The notes under the pieces were generated by a model. The model had not been told where the DNA came from and did no database searches. It was given only the letters and a program-made list of their open reading frames with translations. Position numbers and translations under genes: made by a program. Below are positions 39,780-49,479 of a DNA stretch of 64,000 nt, in pieces; the first letter of the stretch is position 1; each line of letters begins with the position of its first letter. Origin of the DNA: Entomortierella parvispora (Eukaryota > Mortierellomycota > Mortierellomycetes > Mortierellales > Mortierellaceae); assembly GCA_963573315.1 (NCBI GenBank), contig OY752143.1, forward strand, positions 1,054,001 through 1,118,000, written 5' to 3'.

Positions 39780-41705
39780 ATGTCTCTGTACTCAAACACA
39801 AGCAAACACATTGTAGCCACAAGGGATGCAATCGAATCGCTTAGTGGTGAAAAAGTCAATGGCGCTCAAAATGTCTCCTGCGACGGCGTGGTAGTCATCG
39901 ACAAGACATGGTATTCCAGAGTTGCCACTAAACTTGGATACTACGGATTCCCGACAAGTAAACCGAATCGCGCCATTGACCATAGCGAAGTGCTGGAAAA
40001 ATACAGGAGCAGCGAGACGATGATGGGCGGCGGGGTTAGCGTCAACATGATCTTTGTATGCGCCACGGTTGCCGCTGATACGTGGGCTCATGCCGGTCCG
40101 ATTATGGCCTGGACAGGTGCTGCGTTGAGTTGCTCGGTTGCTGCTCTAGTTGGTGGGATTTGCAAAGTGCTGTCACCGGGTGACGAATCCAAAGTTCAAA
40201 AAATGATGACAGCAGCAGTGCTAACCGAGGAAACGGCATTGATCAATGACGTCGATCTGGCGTTGGATATTGACGGCCAGACAGTCTGTGGATGTGATGA
40301 TGGCGGACTGTGTGCGAGCCATTATATGCAAGCCTGTGTGAATTCTCGCAAAGACACGTCGATGCCTGCTATGGAGTTCATAGCGAATGCTGCGGGATCA
40401 TCGGTCGTGACCGGTATCGATCTAACCCGTGTGGTAACCTCCAGTGTGCTCAAGACTAGACCGGCTGCTGCCCATATCGAGGGTGGCAAGTGGTACGAGT
40501 ACGTCCAGAAAAGTCGTATTCCACCATTGCTGTGGCAACGCCACTTTGGAGTCCCTGTCGTATTGAACAGCACAACCAACCAATGGCTCGCGGCGGGGTG
40601 TATTCTAACTGGTTCGCGCTTGGCAGTTGGAGGATATTTGTCCGACTGTGGCGCACTGAAGGTTGCGGATGATGGCAATAATACGTCATACGCATTAGAA
40701 GCTGCGAGGGATGAACGGGCGTGGAGAGAAACGATCGGTGCGGCGGAGGTGTGTGTTTCGGTGCAAGTCACCCACACGTGGAACTCACTAGTTAATGAGA
40801 TGGCTGTCCTTGCTCGTCAAGCCGGTCTTCCGTTTGTCGTGCTCGAAACTCTAAGCGTCAGGCAGAGGTCATGCATGCTCGTACTCGATTCGTGCCTACA
40901 ACATTCTGTATTGACCGAAGATGCTGGTGCGATGTCGTTCGCCGATCTGGTCACTACTCAGATTGTCAATGGATACAGCGATCAGGCTGAGGATACTGCG
41001 CTACATGTATACAACAACGGGTTGTTTCTGGGATTTGGTGTTGCTGGAGCAGTATTCGATGATGGCCACCCAGCTGTGTATGGATCGCTTTGTCGTAGTA
41101 TGATGGCTGCCAGCCAGTACCGCCGGACAACGCCGGGTTCCCAAGCCATTTGCTATACAATCTTATGGAACTTGCTCAATGGAAGGCACCGTACCTTGGA
41201 GAAGGGTGTGTATGTCAAGTGGGGGCTGCTTGCCGAAAAATTCAGCCTGGCCGAAAAGCTGGAAAAGTGGAAGTCGATCGAGAGGTCCATTTGTGTAGAA
41301 TTGTGTGGAGAGGAATGGGTCAAGGAAACGACACTTATGGCTGATCATGATCATCTACCAGCTGCCGGATGTGCTAGCCCAAGCGATTTGTGGGCCCGTG
41401 CGATGTGTCGCGTTGGACATCAAAACGGATGTAGCGTTGAAGCGTTGATCACTTATTTGAGTGCGGATTGCAATTGCACGCCTGAGGTCGTTTGCGGTTT
41501 GCATGGCAGCAATCACGGTGGAAGCGATGCGATGGGAGAATTGGCAATGCTAATGGAGAAGACTGCATTTGGTATGATCTCCCAATCATTTGGGTGGTTG
41601 CTTTGTGGCATGGCTTGGTTCCAACGCGCTTTACATCTGCGTTGTGGATTTATGGGGTACGCTCTTATCGGTGCAGGCGCGAAAGCAGATGTCACCTGTA
41701 CTTGA
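39780..41705 (+). CDS. Orphan gene 1, intronless 641-residue protein beside HMG-CoA reductase
   Basis: Single uninterrupted frame; the ATG at 39780 (MSLYSNTSKHIVATRD) is the first ATG after a stretch with no other start. I recognise no family. It is cysteine-rich in places (CGCDDGGLCASHYM, SADCNCTPEVVCG), with hydrophobic segments (PIMAWTGAALSCSVAALVGG near 115-135, and QSFGWLLCGMAWFQ near the end) that could be membrane or buried helices. Acidic segments (LINDVDLALDIDG, ADHDHL) are present, but no clear DDxxD terpene-synthase motif. It lacks introns although all neighbours to the left but the HMG factor are spliced. It lies upstream of HMG-CoA reductase on the same strand, about 1 kb away. 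Confidence 0.65.
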   Translation: MSLYSNTSKHIVATRDAIESLSGEKVNGAQNVSCDGVVVIDKTWYSRVATKLGYYGFPTSKPNRAIDHSEVLEKYRSSETMMGGGVSVNMIFVCATVAADTWAHAGPIMAWTGAALSCSVAALVGGICKVLSPGDESKVQKMMTAAVLTEETALINDVDLALDIDGQTVCGCDDGGLCASHYMQACVNSRKDTSMPAMEFIANAAGSSVVTGIDLTRVVTSSVLKTRPAAAHIEGGKWYEYVQKSRIPPLLWQRHFGVPVVLNSTTNQWLAAGCILTGSRLAVGGYLSDCGALKVADDGNNTSYALEAARDERAWRETIGAAEVCVSVQVTHTWNSLVNEMAVLARQAGLPFVVLETLSVRQRSCMLVLDSCLQHSVLTEDAGAMSFADLVTTQIVNGYSDQAEDTALHVYNNGLFLGFGVAGAVFDDGHPAVYGSLCRSMMAASQYRRTTPGSQAICYTILWNLLNGRHRTLEKGVYVKWGLLAEKFSLAEKLEKWKSIERSICVELCGEEWVKETTLMADHDHLPAAGCASPSDLWARAMCRVGHQNGCSVEALITYLSADCNCTPEVVCGLHGSNHGGSDAMGELAMLMEKTAFGMISQSFGWLLCGMAWFQRALHLRCGFMGYALIGAGAKADVTCT

Positions 41706-41945
41706 GATAACACAGCCTACACACAAGTATATGAGTATAAAATCTTCATTATCATACCTTCCAATGAATTTGACATGTAACGGATTGGGCTCGATTCCTG
41801 TCAGGTGGAAGGTCATCGGAGATACCATCATTCGCAGTGACACATGATTCGTCCAACATGGAAAAAAACAATGGTAAATCGAGATCTGCATCTCAGTAGG
41901 AACAAAAACGCAGCGTTCTCTTGTCGATGCGTTTTCTTATCATAT

Positions 41946-41973
41946 CCCCCCCCCCCCCCCCCCCCCCCCCCCC
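41946..41973 (+). repeat. 28-base poly(C) homopolymer
   Basis: An unbroken run of 28 C residues, flanked by CATAT and GACACTG. Such runs are rare and slip easily in sequencing, so the length is approximate. Confidence 0.85.
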
Positions 41974-42249
41974 GACACTGCGACAAGATGTGCACATGCC
42001 CACAAGAAAACCACCAACAAACACTTGATAAACATTGTTCTGGTTGAGAACATCAGATTTGGTCTTACTGATTTACTGATTTACTCTCTATCATTGTCTT
42101 TGAATCCTTGATATTGTCATATTGTCACCATGCTTTCTCCTCTTCTGCCCCTATATATTCTTCTATTACCTCTTACCTCCATTTCCACCACCACTGACGT
42201 TTTCTCTCTATCCGGTGCTCTCTACTGCAATCATCACTACGTCTCCTCA

Positions 42250-42314
42250 TTTATTTGTCATTGCGTTCTTCTTTATTTGTCATCGCGTTCTTCTTTATTT
42301 GTCATTGCTTTTTT
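42250..42314 (+). repeat. Three tandem copies of a 22-bp pyrimidine-rich unit
   Basis: Units of the form TTTATTTGTCATTGCGTTCTTC, with single base changes. They lie upstream of the HMG-CoA reductase gene. Confidence 0.75.
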
Positions 42315-42672
42315 TCTGTCATTCTATTCCGATACTCTCCATCTACTGCCAGACTTAGATGTTTTCCCCATTCCTTATTACTACCCAATGTTTCATTCTA
42401 TCGTCTAGCCCTCCGTCGGCTACTCACTTTCTCTCTTGGGACTTTCGTCACGGTATCTGCTCTGTTGCATCATTCTTTCCTCTAAGACACCACACAGACT
42501 TTAGGCTGAACAATAAAAACGTATATTCCAGCCTGTATCTCTTTAGCCTTCGCCGCCTTGTTCCTGCTCAATATTGAAAGTAATCTCACCGGAGTGCTGT
42601 TCTGCTCCTCCACGTCCTGCGTCCAAAGTATTTTCACTCTCCAACACTATAATCTCCACCATTTTCGCGACC

Positions 42673-44236
42673 ATGACCGAGATTGTTGCATCTACTAAAG
42701 CCTGTCAGGCAGATGCCTTCGTCAAAATCTACCCAACTCATATGCAACAGGAGGAATTTCCTCCTGAGCGCAAGGCCATCGCTGAGTCTCTGTTGGCCAA
42801 TCAAGGATACAGAGCTCCAGACCGACATGACGAGGATTGTCTGGCTTTGGTCAAATCAGCAGCCGGAGCTGTTGCTGTCACAGACGAAGAGCTGATCAGG
42901 CTTGTCAGTAGTAGCAAGATTCCTTTACATACACTCGAGAACACTCTGGGCGACCCTACCCGTGCTGTCAAGATCCGCCGCGCGCACATCTCTCGCGCGA
43001 CACACACAAAAACCCTGGAGACCTCACTTCTGCCAATGTACCATTTCGACTACTCCAAGGTGATGGGTCAGTGTTGCGAGAATGTTATTGGATACGTGCC
43101 CTTGCCTGTAGGTGTTGCTGGACCCCTCAGCGTTGACGGTCAGATGCTGTATTTACCCATGGCCACAACTGAGGGTTGTTTGGTTGCGTCGACCTCCCGT
43201 GGATGCAAAGCCATTAATTTTGGCGGCGGAGCTACCACGGTCCTTCTAGCCGATGGAATGACCCGTAGCCCTTGCGTTGAGTTCCCTAGCATCGTCGAGG
43301 CTGGAGCGTGCAAGCGATGGATAGAAGGCGATGGTCTGGAGATACTGAAGGGAGCCTTCAGTTTGACCACGAGTTTTGGTCGCTTACGCAAGCTGAAAGT
43401 CGCAATTGCAGGCCGTCTCGTCTATATCCGGTTCACTGCAACAACTGGGGATGCTATGGGAATGAACATGCTCTCAAAAGGGTGCGAGAAGGCCCTGGAG
43501 GTCATGGGTAAAAAGTTCCCCTCGATGTCGATCGTGTCCCTTTCCGGGAACTACTGCACTGATAAGAAACCCGCGGCCATCAACTGGATCGAGGGCCGCG
43601 GCAAGTCTGTGATCGCAGAGGCGGTTATTCCCGGCAAAGTTGTGGAATCTGTTCTCAAAACGACCGTCGACGTCCTGGTGAGGCTCAACTTGGACAAGAA
43701 CTTGATCGGCTCAGCCATGGCAGGTGCCATGGGCGGATTCAACGCACATGCTGCCAACATCTTGACGGCTGTCTTTCTCGCCACTGGACAGGACCCTGCC
43801 CAAAATATTGAGTCGTCCAACTGCATCACGCTCATGGACGCCATCAACGATGGCAAAGATCTACTCATTAGCTGTACAATGCCTTCAATCGAGGTTGGCA
43901 CTCTTGGCGGAGGCACGTCCTTGCCGCCCCAGGCTGCCATGTTGGAGTTGCTCGGCGTCCGAGGTGCGCACCCAGAGACGCCTGGTGCAAATGCCCAGCA
44001 ACTGGCACGTATCATTTGCGCAGGTGTCATGGCCGGTGAGCTTTCCCTATGTGCAGCACTAGCCGGTATGTTAAACAGTCGCGTTTCCTAGTGGAGAAAA
44101 ATTGAGCATGTCATCTCAAACCAGCTTGTGTTTTCTCTGCTGCTCTCGTTGCATAGCTGGCCATTTGGTGAAGTCTCATATGAAGTACAACCGTGCTCGC
44201 TCAGCCAGTGCCATCAGCTGTCACTCTACCTCCTGA
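42673..44236 (+). CDS. HMGR: Soluble HMG-CoA reductase, catalytic domain only
   Basis: Two exons: 42673-44065 and 44157-44236; 490 residues. It catalyses the NADPH-dependent reduction of HMG-CoA to mevalonate. Family landmarks are all present: [26 protein letters not shown] (catalytic Glu), DAMGMNM (NADPH), [14 protein letters not shown] (catalytic Lys), GQDPAQN (catalytic Asp), GTLGGGT, and AGHLVKSHM after the intron (catalytic His). The usual fungal eight-helix sterol-sensing membrane region is absent: only about 110 non-catalytic residues precede the domain, so the enzyme should be cytosolic and free of sterol-regulated degradation. The tail keeps an NRARSAS-type site that could be phosphorylated. 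It may be an extra copy dedicated to the local gene group. Confidence 0.95.
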
Positions 44237-45303
44237 ATCCAAACCAGGTTTCGTTTTACTAACATGATTTATTTATGGAAACGCACTGTGAAGTATAATG
44301 CCTCTCAGCATTCACCCATGACGCCAACTCAAAGATTCAGTCATACAGACTCGTTGCGACCACTCTTCATCACGTATTACAGTCAAACTCCAGAATAATT
44401 GATTTTTTGTCAACTATTTTGGTTATCCTTTCGGTTCCGTTCAAAAGTGGTCTCGACTTGTTTGTGTAACCCTCTGGAAAGTGGATTCGAAAATAGGAAG
44501 GGCAATGTAACATGCAAATCAGGTGAAAATAATTGTTGCGAATTAGTTGACAAAAATTCAAACGTATTCAACATCTCCATGCAAGCTAGCATACTGACTA
44601 GGAGGGTCTACTCTATGCTCTTGCACTACAGGTAGATGGTAAAAGACGGGTTAAGATTTCAACGAACCTGTAGACACTACTGCTCGAGAGTTACTGCACT
44701 ATTAGGAAGAGTTGGCTAGAAGCTACAAAATCAATAAGATTTATGGAAGGATCTACTCTATGCACCTCGTACTGCAGGCATATGGCAAGAGACGGATCAA
44801 AATGTTCAACGAACCTGCAAACACTACTGCTCAAGAGTCACTGCATTAATAGGGGGAGTTGGCTAAGATCAACAAGAGTTTGTGGCTGGATCCACTCTAT
44901 GCTCCTTATACTGCTGGTGGATGGCAAGAGACGGATCAAAATGTTCAGCGAGCCTGCCAATAGTATTGTTCTATAGCTACTCTTTGAAAAGGCCCTTGTA
45001 TTTTCTTCATCACGTAAATTTATTAGGAGGCAGCTCGTGTTGTCAGAGGAGTAAGAACGATCCAAACTCTCTCATAAAAGGGTCCTGGAATTTTCTCGAA
45101 ACACAACTCCTCACCTTCATACCCTCCGTCTCAATACTTCTTACCGGATAACAATCGCTTAAGTAACTTAACATGAGCACCTCTATTGCTAACTCTTCCG
45201 ACGTACGTCACTGAGTAAAGAGTTATTTCTGACCGGCAGGTATTCTTCTTCACTAGATTCTACATGGTGGAAGCGACAATCGTGATGACTGGCAAATCAT
45301 TTG
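44237..45303. other. Repeat-filled spacer before orphan gene 2
   Basis: About 1.07 kb holding the diverged 140-bp repeats. A short ATG frame at 45173-45202 followed by GTACGT could be a tiny 5' exon of orphan 2, but no phase-compatible splice into its frame was found. Confidence 0.5.
44602..44975 (+). repeat. Diverged tandem repeats of about 140 bp
   Basis: Two full copies and one partial copy share the segments GGATCTACTCTATGC, GCAAGAGACGGATCAAAATG, TTCAACGAACCTGC and CTACTGCTC. They start near 44602, 44742 and 44886 and differ at many positions, so the array is old. No coding potential is seen. Confidence 0.75.
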
Positions 45304-46698
45304 ATGTGGATACTCAGGATCTCAACAGGTCTGGCCTTGAGCATCGCGGTAGTGACTTTGACGCCAATATTCATTACACTGGAACCGGAGAGCGTTCGCC
45401 AGCTCGCTAAATCTGAATATGGGTACACATGGGCCAGATGTGTGTTTCCCAGACTTGACGCAGTAGCCCAAAAGGCTATCGGCGATGGATATGAGTACGT
45501 TTGCTCGTCTTATATGAGTCGTCCGCTTAAGACGCATCCTGATATTGAAGAATCCACAGGATCCATGCGAGAGGCAATATATTCCGAGGTTGCCCAGCGC
45601 AAATACGACCCAAAGACCATAGGCAGCCGGTATTGTCTCAACGAGCGACTTCTTGGGCGAACCGAATGGTTGCGCTCTCGTACGTTGGGTAGTGATACCG
45701 TGGCGAAAATCCTTGCGGGTGAAGGGCACGCCATCCATGAGTGTGTTGCTGGCATTGCGACAGGTCGAACTGCTTCCTTGATAGCATCAGCAATACACGA
45801 CGGCATTAAGGAGGCTTGCGCCGTGAGATCTGTCCGACGTAGCAGATTGTGGAACCAGTACGAGGGCGATCCGGTGTGCTTGATACGTACCGCAATCATG
45901 TGCAGCATCATACTCAGGGTGCACCGACTCATGGATTGCCAGGACTATTTATACGCATTTGGCCACATGGTTGGAAACATGGTGGATTTCTACAAACGAC
46001 CCGGCTTGTTGGATACAATGATGCACTGCGAGGAGACGTGCACCTGCACTCAAGCATTGGAGCAAATCATCCTCTATCTTGGGATTGATGAGTCCACTGT
46101 GATTGCCCAAACCATACCGTCTTTCGTTACAGGAAAGGAGCTGGCTCTGGCTTGGCGTTCGGCAAGAGGCCTTAGCCCTAGTGCGGCTTCCAATAGAGAT
46201 GTTGCTGCAGCTTTTGTGACCGCAGGCGTATCAGGCCTTGACATAACTGAAGATGACGAGGATGCTCTCGTGGCTGCCATGGTAGCCAAATATCACCGCG
46301 ATGGGACGTTCGATCTTGGCTTTTGTGTGTCTTGTTGTGATGGCATTATGTCCGAGAACAATCCACACCGCAAGAACATCAACGCCATGTTGTATCTCGA
46401 CCCGGCTGACATTTCCAAGGAAGGATTAATGGTGAGATCAAGTATGCACGTTTACACCGATATCATGCAGTTAGGCTCAACTGATGCCACATATATCCTT
46501 CACGAGTTTCGGCGAATTGAAGGAAGTATTGCCCACAGTTCGAAGACCAGCCAAAGAGTAGTCAATGCTGACAGGCGCGACAGCGCTTTCTCCACTCCCG
46601 TGTCTCCCAGCTCAAAATGGGCTGAACGAACCATCGGCTTTGCTATACCGGCATACTATGTCGTAAAAAACATATTATACGGATCCGACGCTCATTGA
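45304..46698 (+). CDS. Orphan gene 2, intronless 464-residue protein beside HMG-CoA reductase
   Basis: Open frame from an ATG at 45304 (MWILRISTGLAL); the listed frame starts with TTG one codon earlier. No family is recognised. The first 25 residues are hydrophobic (ISTGLALSIAVVTLTPIFI), a possible membrane anchor, though the start is not certain. The middle has paired cysteines (MMHCEETCTCTQALEQ, VSCCDGIM) and acidic residues (DITEDDEDALVAAM), again without a typical terpene-synthase motif set. Same strand as the reductase, about 1.07 kb downstream. Its 3' end faces Psf3 with an 88-bp gap. Both orphans lack introns. Confidence 0.6.
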   Translation: MWILRISTGLALSIAVVTLTPIFITLEPESVRQLAKSEYGYTWARCVFPRLDAVAQKAIGDGYEYVCSSYMSRPLKTHPDIEESTGSMREAIYSEVAQRKYDPKTIGSRYCLNERLLGRTEWLRSRTLGSDTVAKILAGEGHAIHECVAGIATGRTASLIASAIHDGIKEACAVRSVRRSRLWNQYEGDPVCLIRTAIMCSIILRVHRLMDCQDYLYAFGHMVGNMVDFYKRPGLLDTMMHCEETCTCTQALEQIILYLGIDESTVIAQTIPSFVTGKELALAWRSARGLSPSAASNRDVAAAFVTAGVSGLDITEDDEDALVAAMVAKYHRDGTFDLGFCVSCCDGIMSENNPHRKNINAMLYLDPADISKEGLMVRSSMHVYTDIMQLGSTDATYILHEFRRIEGSIAHSSKTSQRVVNADRRDSAFSTPVSPSSKWAERTIGFAIPAYYVVKNILYGSDAH

Positions 46699-46786
46699 CA
46701 TCACATTAGCTTGAGTCTCCTACTATCGATAACTATTTTTTGTTGTATTGATTTTATTTGAAAGGCGTAATAATGTATATACGTGC

Positions 46787-47978
46787 TCAAGCCAACTTTC
46801 GTTTCAATAAGACTTCGCTGGCAGATCGTATCCTACCAAAGGAGTGTTGGTTCCATTGATGTACCGACGCGCTACTCTCTAGTCCCGCTTTGTAAACTAT
46901 GTCGGATTGATAAGTAATCCACAAATGTTAGCTAGGGTCACACTTGAGCGTTGTTGACCGATCAACTGACTTACGTTCTCGCTCGGTTTCATCCAGACGG
47001 TGGAGGTATTCAGTTGTATTGCTCATTCCGCCAGACTGAGTGTGATCCATGGTTGTTTGTAGTCGATCCTTGAACGCCTAGATAATAGTTGTTGGAAGAT
47101 GATTAGACCTTGAGCATATCTTAGATGACGAAGAACACCTGTTCTGTTGCACGTTCCGCTTTAGAGTTTCCAGCCCGCCTACCTTTTCCAAGACTTCCCC
47201 CAGTTTTGGATCCTCAATACTAATCAATAAGAACGATTAGAATAAATTAAATATTTACGACAGGCAGCGTTCCTTAAAAATAAGATAAAAAAATAACATA
47301 AAATAACCTACATCTGTAGAAAGTGTGCCCCGAATCGGAAAAAGTGCGGACATAGTTTTGGGAGGTCCACCACTGTCGCCTCTGCTCGCAATCCATTCCT
47401 GACCTTGGTCCCATAAAAGTCAGGCGTCTCGATTTCCATTTCTACAGATCCCTGTGGACTGCGATGTCGACAGTTATAAAGAGTCGAGGGAGGAATAGTT
47501 TGTTGTTAGAGGATAACATTCTTTGTGGCATTTCCAAAAAAAAAAAAAAAAAAAAAAAAGATAAACAAAATGTCCATCCAGCAAAGTGTATCATTACTGT
47601 CCGATGAGCTCCCGTGCCAGCCAGAAGGGTATATCGATCCTAGATCCAGCTTTTAACTAGGAGGACGAACGATCGTTAGGGTCGGTTACACTGCAGTATC
47701 CTTATAGTGCCACGAGGTTGACAACAACAGCAAGGTTCCTACACTATTGTCCTGACCACCCTCCAGCCACGCCAATCCTGGGATGTTTCTGTGAAAGACG
47801 CACTTGATATTCTGAAAGGAAAAGGAAAAATACCACAGAGGCAAAGTAGCGAAGTTTGGATGGAATGATTAGTTTCAACATTGAGTTCATGAATTACGCA
47901 ATATTTTGATACTCTTACGACCCAAAGTTGTACCTGGTCCTCTGCTAGGATAGAGTCAATGTCGTAGTAATCCTCCAT
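46787..47978 (-). CDS. psf3: GINS complex subunit Psf3
   Basis: Seven small exons with consistent phases (47978-47934, 47811-47743, 47656-47598, 47458-47312, 47219-47183, 47077-46975, 46896-46787); 189 residues. It starts MEDYYDIDSILAEDQ, the conserved Psf3 N-terminus. Then come CVFHRNIPGLAWLEGGQDN, IDIPFWLARELIG and EIETPDFYG...VVDLPKLCPHFF. GINS joins MCM2-7 and Cdc45 to form the replicative helicase. The short length suits the family. Its promoter is squeezed into 114 bp before the next minus-strand gene's stop. Confidence 0.88.
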
Positions 47979-48092
47979 GGTTGTCACGGCAATGAACAGA
48001 GAAGGGAAACGAAATCAAATGAACGCGAAAAAAAAAGAACGACAGGTGACTTGCTTTTTGCTTTTATTCAATCCCACAGACATAACCAATAT

Positions 48093-49115
48093 TTACAACA
48101 ATCCAAGAGCTTCCTTGAGACTTTGGAGGTGGATCTGGACTGGGACATCGGCGCCGTTAAGCTTCATGCGGACAGTCCTGTAAGGCTCTCGATCCTGGGC
48201 TTCTTCGTTGCGTCGCTTTTCTTGAAGGGTGCGGGCCATTGAGTCCAGCTGCTGGGCCTCCCTGAACAGGTCTGTTTGAGGCAAAACAAGTATCTCGGTC
48301 GGTGAGGGGAACGAAGGAAGACTGGCCAAATAACGAGCAAAGTGGGACTCAGTGATGGCCCCCATGGGGTCCAATCGCTTCTGACTGACGGCGTCAGCGA
48401 TCAAGGCGTGCGCTTCATCCAGACGGGCCTTAGAAGGCTGCTGAATGGAGGGGATAGCACTGGGGATAGTAGCATCACTGGTGGTGGAACCGTTTGCAAT
48501 CTTGCGTGCGGTGGGCAATGCCGCGACCACTTTCTTACCAGCTGGGGCAGGTGCGCTGGCCTGGGTCTTTGCGGGAACGGCGGAGGAAGAAGAGGAGGCA
48601 GCTCCATTCGCGATAGCAGCGAGGGCGGCCAACGTCGTGACAGGGGTCTTGACCTTTCTCAATTCAGCGTTGGCAGATACGAGGTAGATGAAGAGGTGAA
48701 CACAAACAGGGTCGCGAAGCATTTCCTTGGAGACTCGTTTATAGGATACCCTCCAAGCCTTCTCCATCCTCGGGCGATAGTTGTCATCGGACATCTCTCT
48801 GTACTTCTTCTGGGGGGTGGTGTGGGCAGGCTGGAGGTAAGGGCGAGCATCTTCGGGCCAGTCGCGTCCAGGGACGTCGGGAAGGTGGGTACGGACAAGG
48901 TGAATAAGGTGATCAAACGATTGCTCCTTGATATTATATTCAAACGGAGCAGGGTTGGGCAGGTCCTTGGTGGAGCGGCAGCGGACAAGGGGCTGGCCCT
49001 TGCGCAGATGGAGCTGGATCAGGATGGTAGCGGGGACCTCGATGGATTCGTCATGATCCTCGTTCTCGTGATGGGATCCAGAGTGGGAAGACGCGGGCGA
49101 GGCAGGGGATTCCAT
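48093..49115 (-). CDS. Hypothetical 340-residue protein
   Basis: Single exon from ATG 49115 (MESPASPASSHSGSH) to the stop at 48093. The N-terminus is Ser/His/acidic. The ordered middle runs from TILIQLHLRKGQPLVRCRS through YNIKEQSFDHLIHLVRTHLP, then SDDNYRPRMEKAWRVSYKRV and DPVCVHLFIYLV. After an Ala/Ser linker the tail is helical, ending in VPVQIHLQSLKEALGLL. No family recognised; homologues are probably restricted to early-diverging fungi. The 364 bp upstream (49116-49479) hold a C/T-rich promoter. Confidence 0.7.
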   Translation of the reverse strand: MESPASPASSHSGSHHENEDHDESIEVPATILIQLHLRKGQPLVRCRSTKDLPNPAPFEYNIKEQSFDHLIHLVRTHLPDVPGRDWPEDARPYLQPAHTTPQKKYREMSDDNYRPRMEKAWRVSYKRVSKEMLRDPVCVHLFIYLVSANAELRKVKTPVTTLAALAAIANGAASSSSSAVPAKTQASAPAPAGKKVVAALPTARKIANGSTTSDATIPSAIPSIQQPSKARLDEAHALIADAVSQKRLDPMGAITESHFARYLASLPSFPSPTEILVLPQTDLFREAQQLDSMARTLQEKRRNEEAQDREPYRTVRMKLNGADVPVQIHLQSLKEALGLL

Positions 49116-49479
49116 AGTTGTAGGTGACGGCGTGTGACAGGAGCGGGGGCAGGGACGAGGGGGAGAGTGAGGGGCGGATGGGGTGCGGATAAAGTAAGCA
49201 AGAAAAGAAGAAGGAAGGGAAAATAATAAAAAGAGACAAGGAAACAGAGAAAAAGGAGCGCGGGGGGCGAGGCCGGGAGAAATCAGAGAAAAATCTTTTT
49301 TTCCTTTCCTTGGGGCAGTTCTGTGTAAAAGTAGAATAGAATTCGTCACATGTGGCCCAATGGGAGCAATTTAGTGAATCAGCCAGTGGAATCACCCAGC
49401 AGCACTTTTATTGGTTATTGCGGTTGGCACTGGGTAGTCCACTGTCATGAATTTTTTATAATATTTATTATTATCATTC
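49116..49479. other. Promoter of the hypothetical gene and 3' end of ProRS
   Basis: 364 bp, polypyrimidine-rich on the minus strand near 49150-49300, with an A/T-rich 3' region for the synthetase near 49450. No extra gene is seen. Confidence 0.45.

Larger units (their letters stand above)
41706..42672. other. Spacer with poly(C) tract and pyrimidine-rich promoter
   Basis: 967 bp containing the 28-C homopolymer, three copies of a 22-bp repeat and long CT-rich stretches, ending at the HMG-CoA reductase start. No gene is seen; an open frame from 42574 is only the 5' extension of the reductase frame. Confidence 0.55.

Noticed and set aside
39780-41705. Assigning orphan 1 as a class I terpene synthase
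   Set aside because: No DDxxD with NSE pair is visible; acidic segments such as LINDVDLALDID alone are not enough.
42122-42577. Phe/Leu/Ser-rich frames upstream of HMGR
   Set aside because: Artefacts of the pyrimidine-rich promoter and its tandem repeats.
48342-49127. 261-codon plus-strand frame opposite the hypothetical gene
   Set aside because: Shadow of the minus-strand gene, Gly/Val-rich, no motif.
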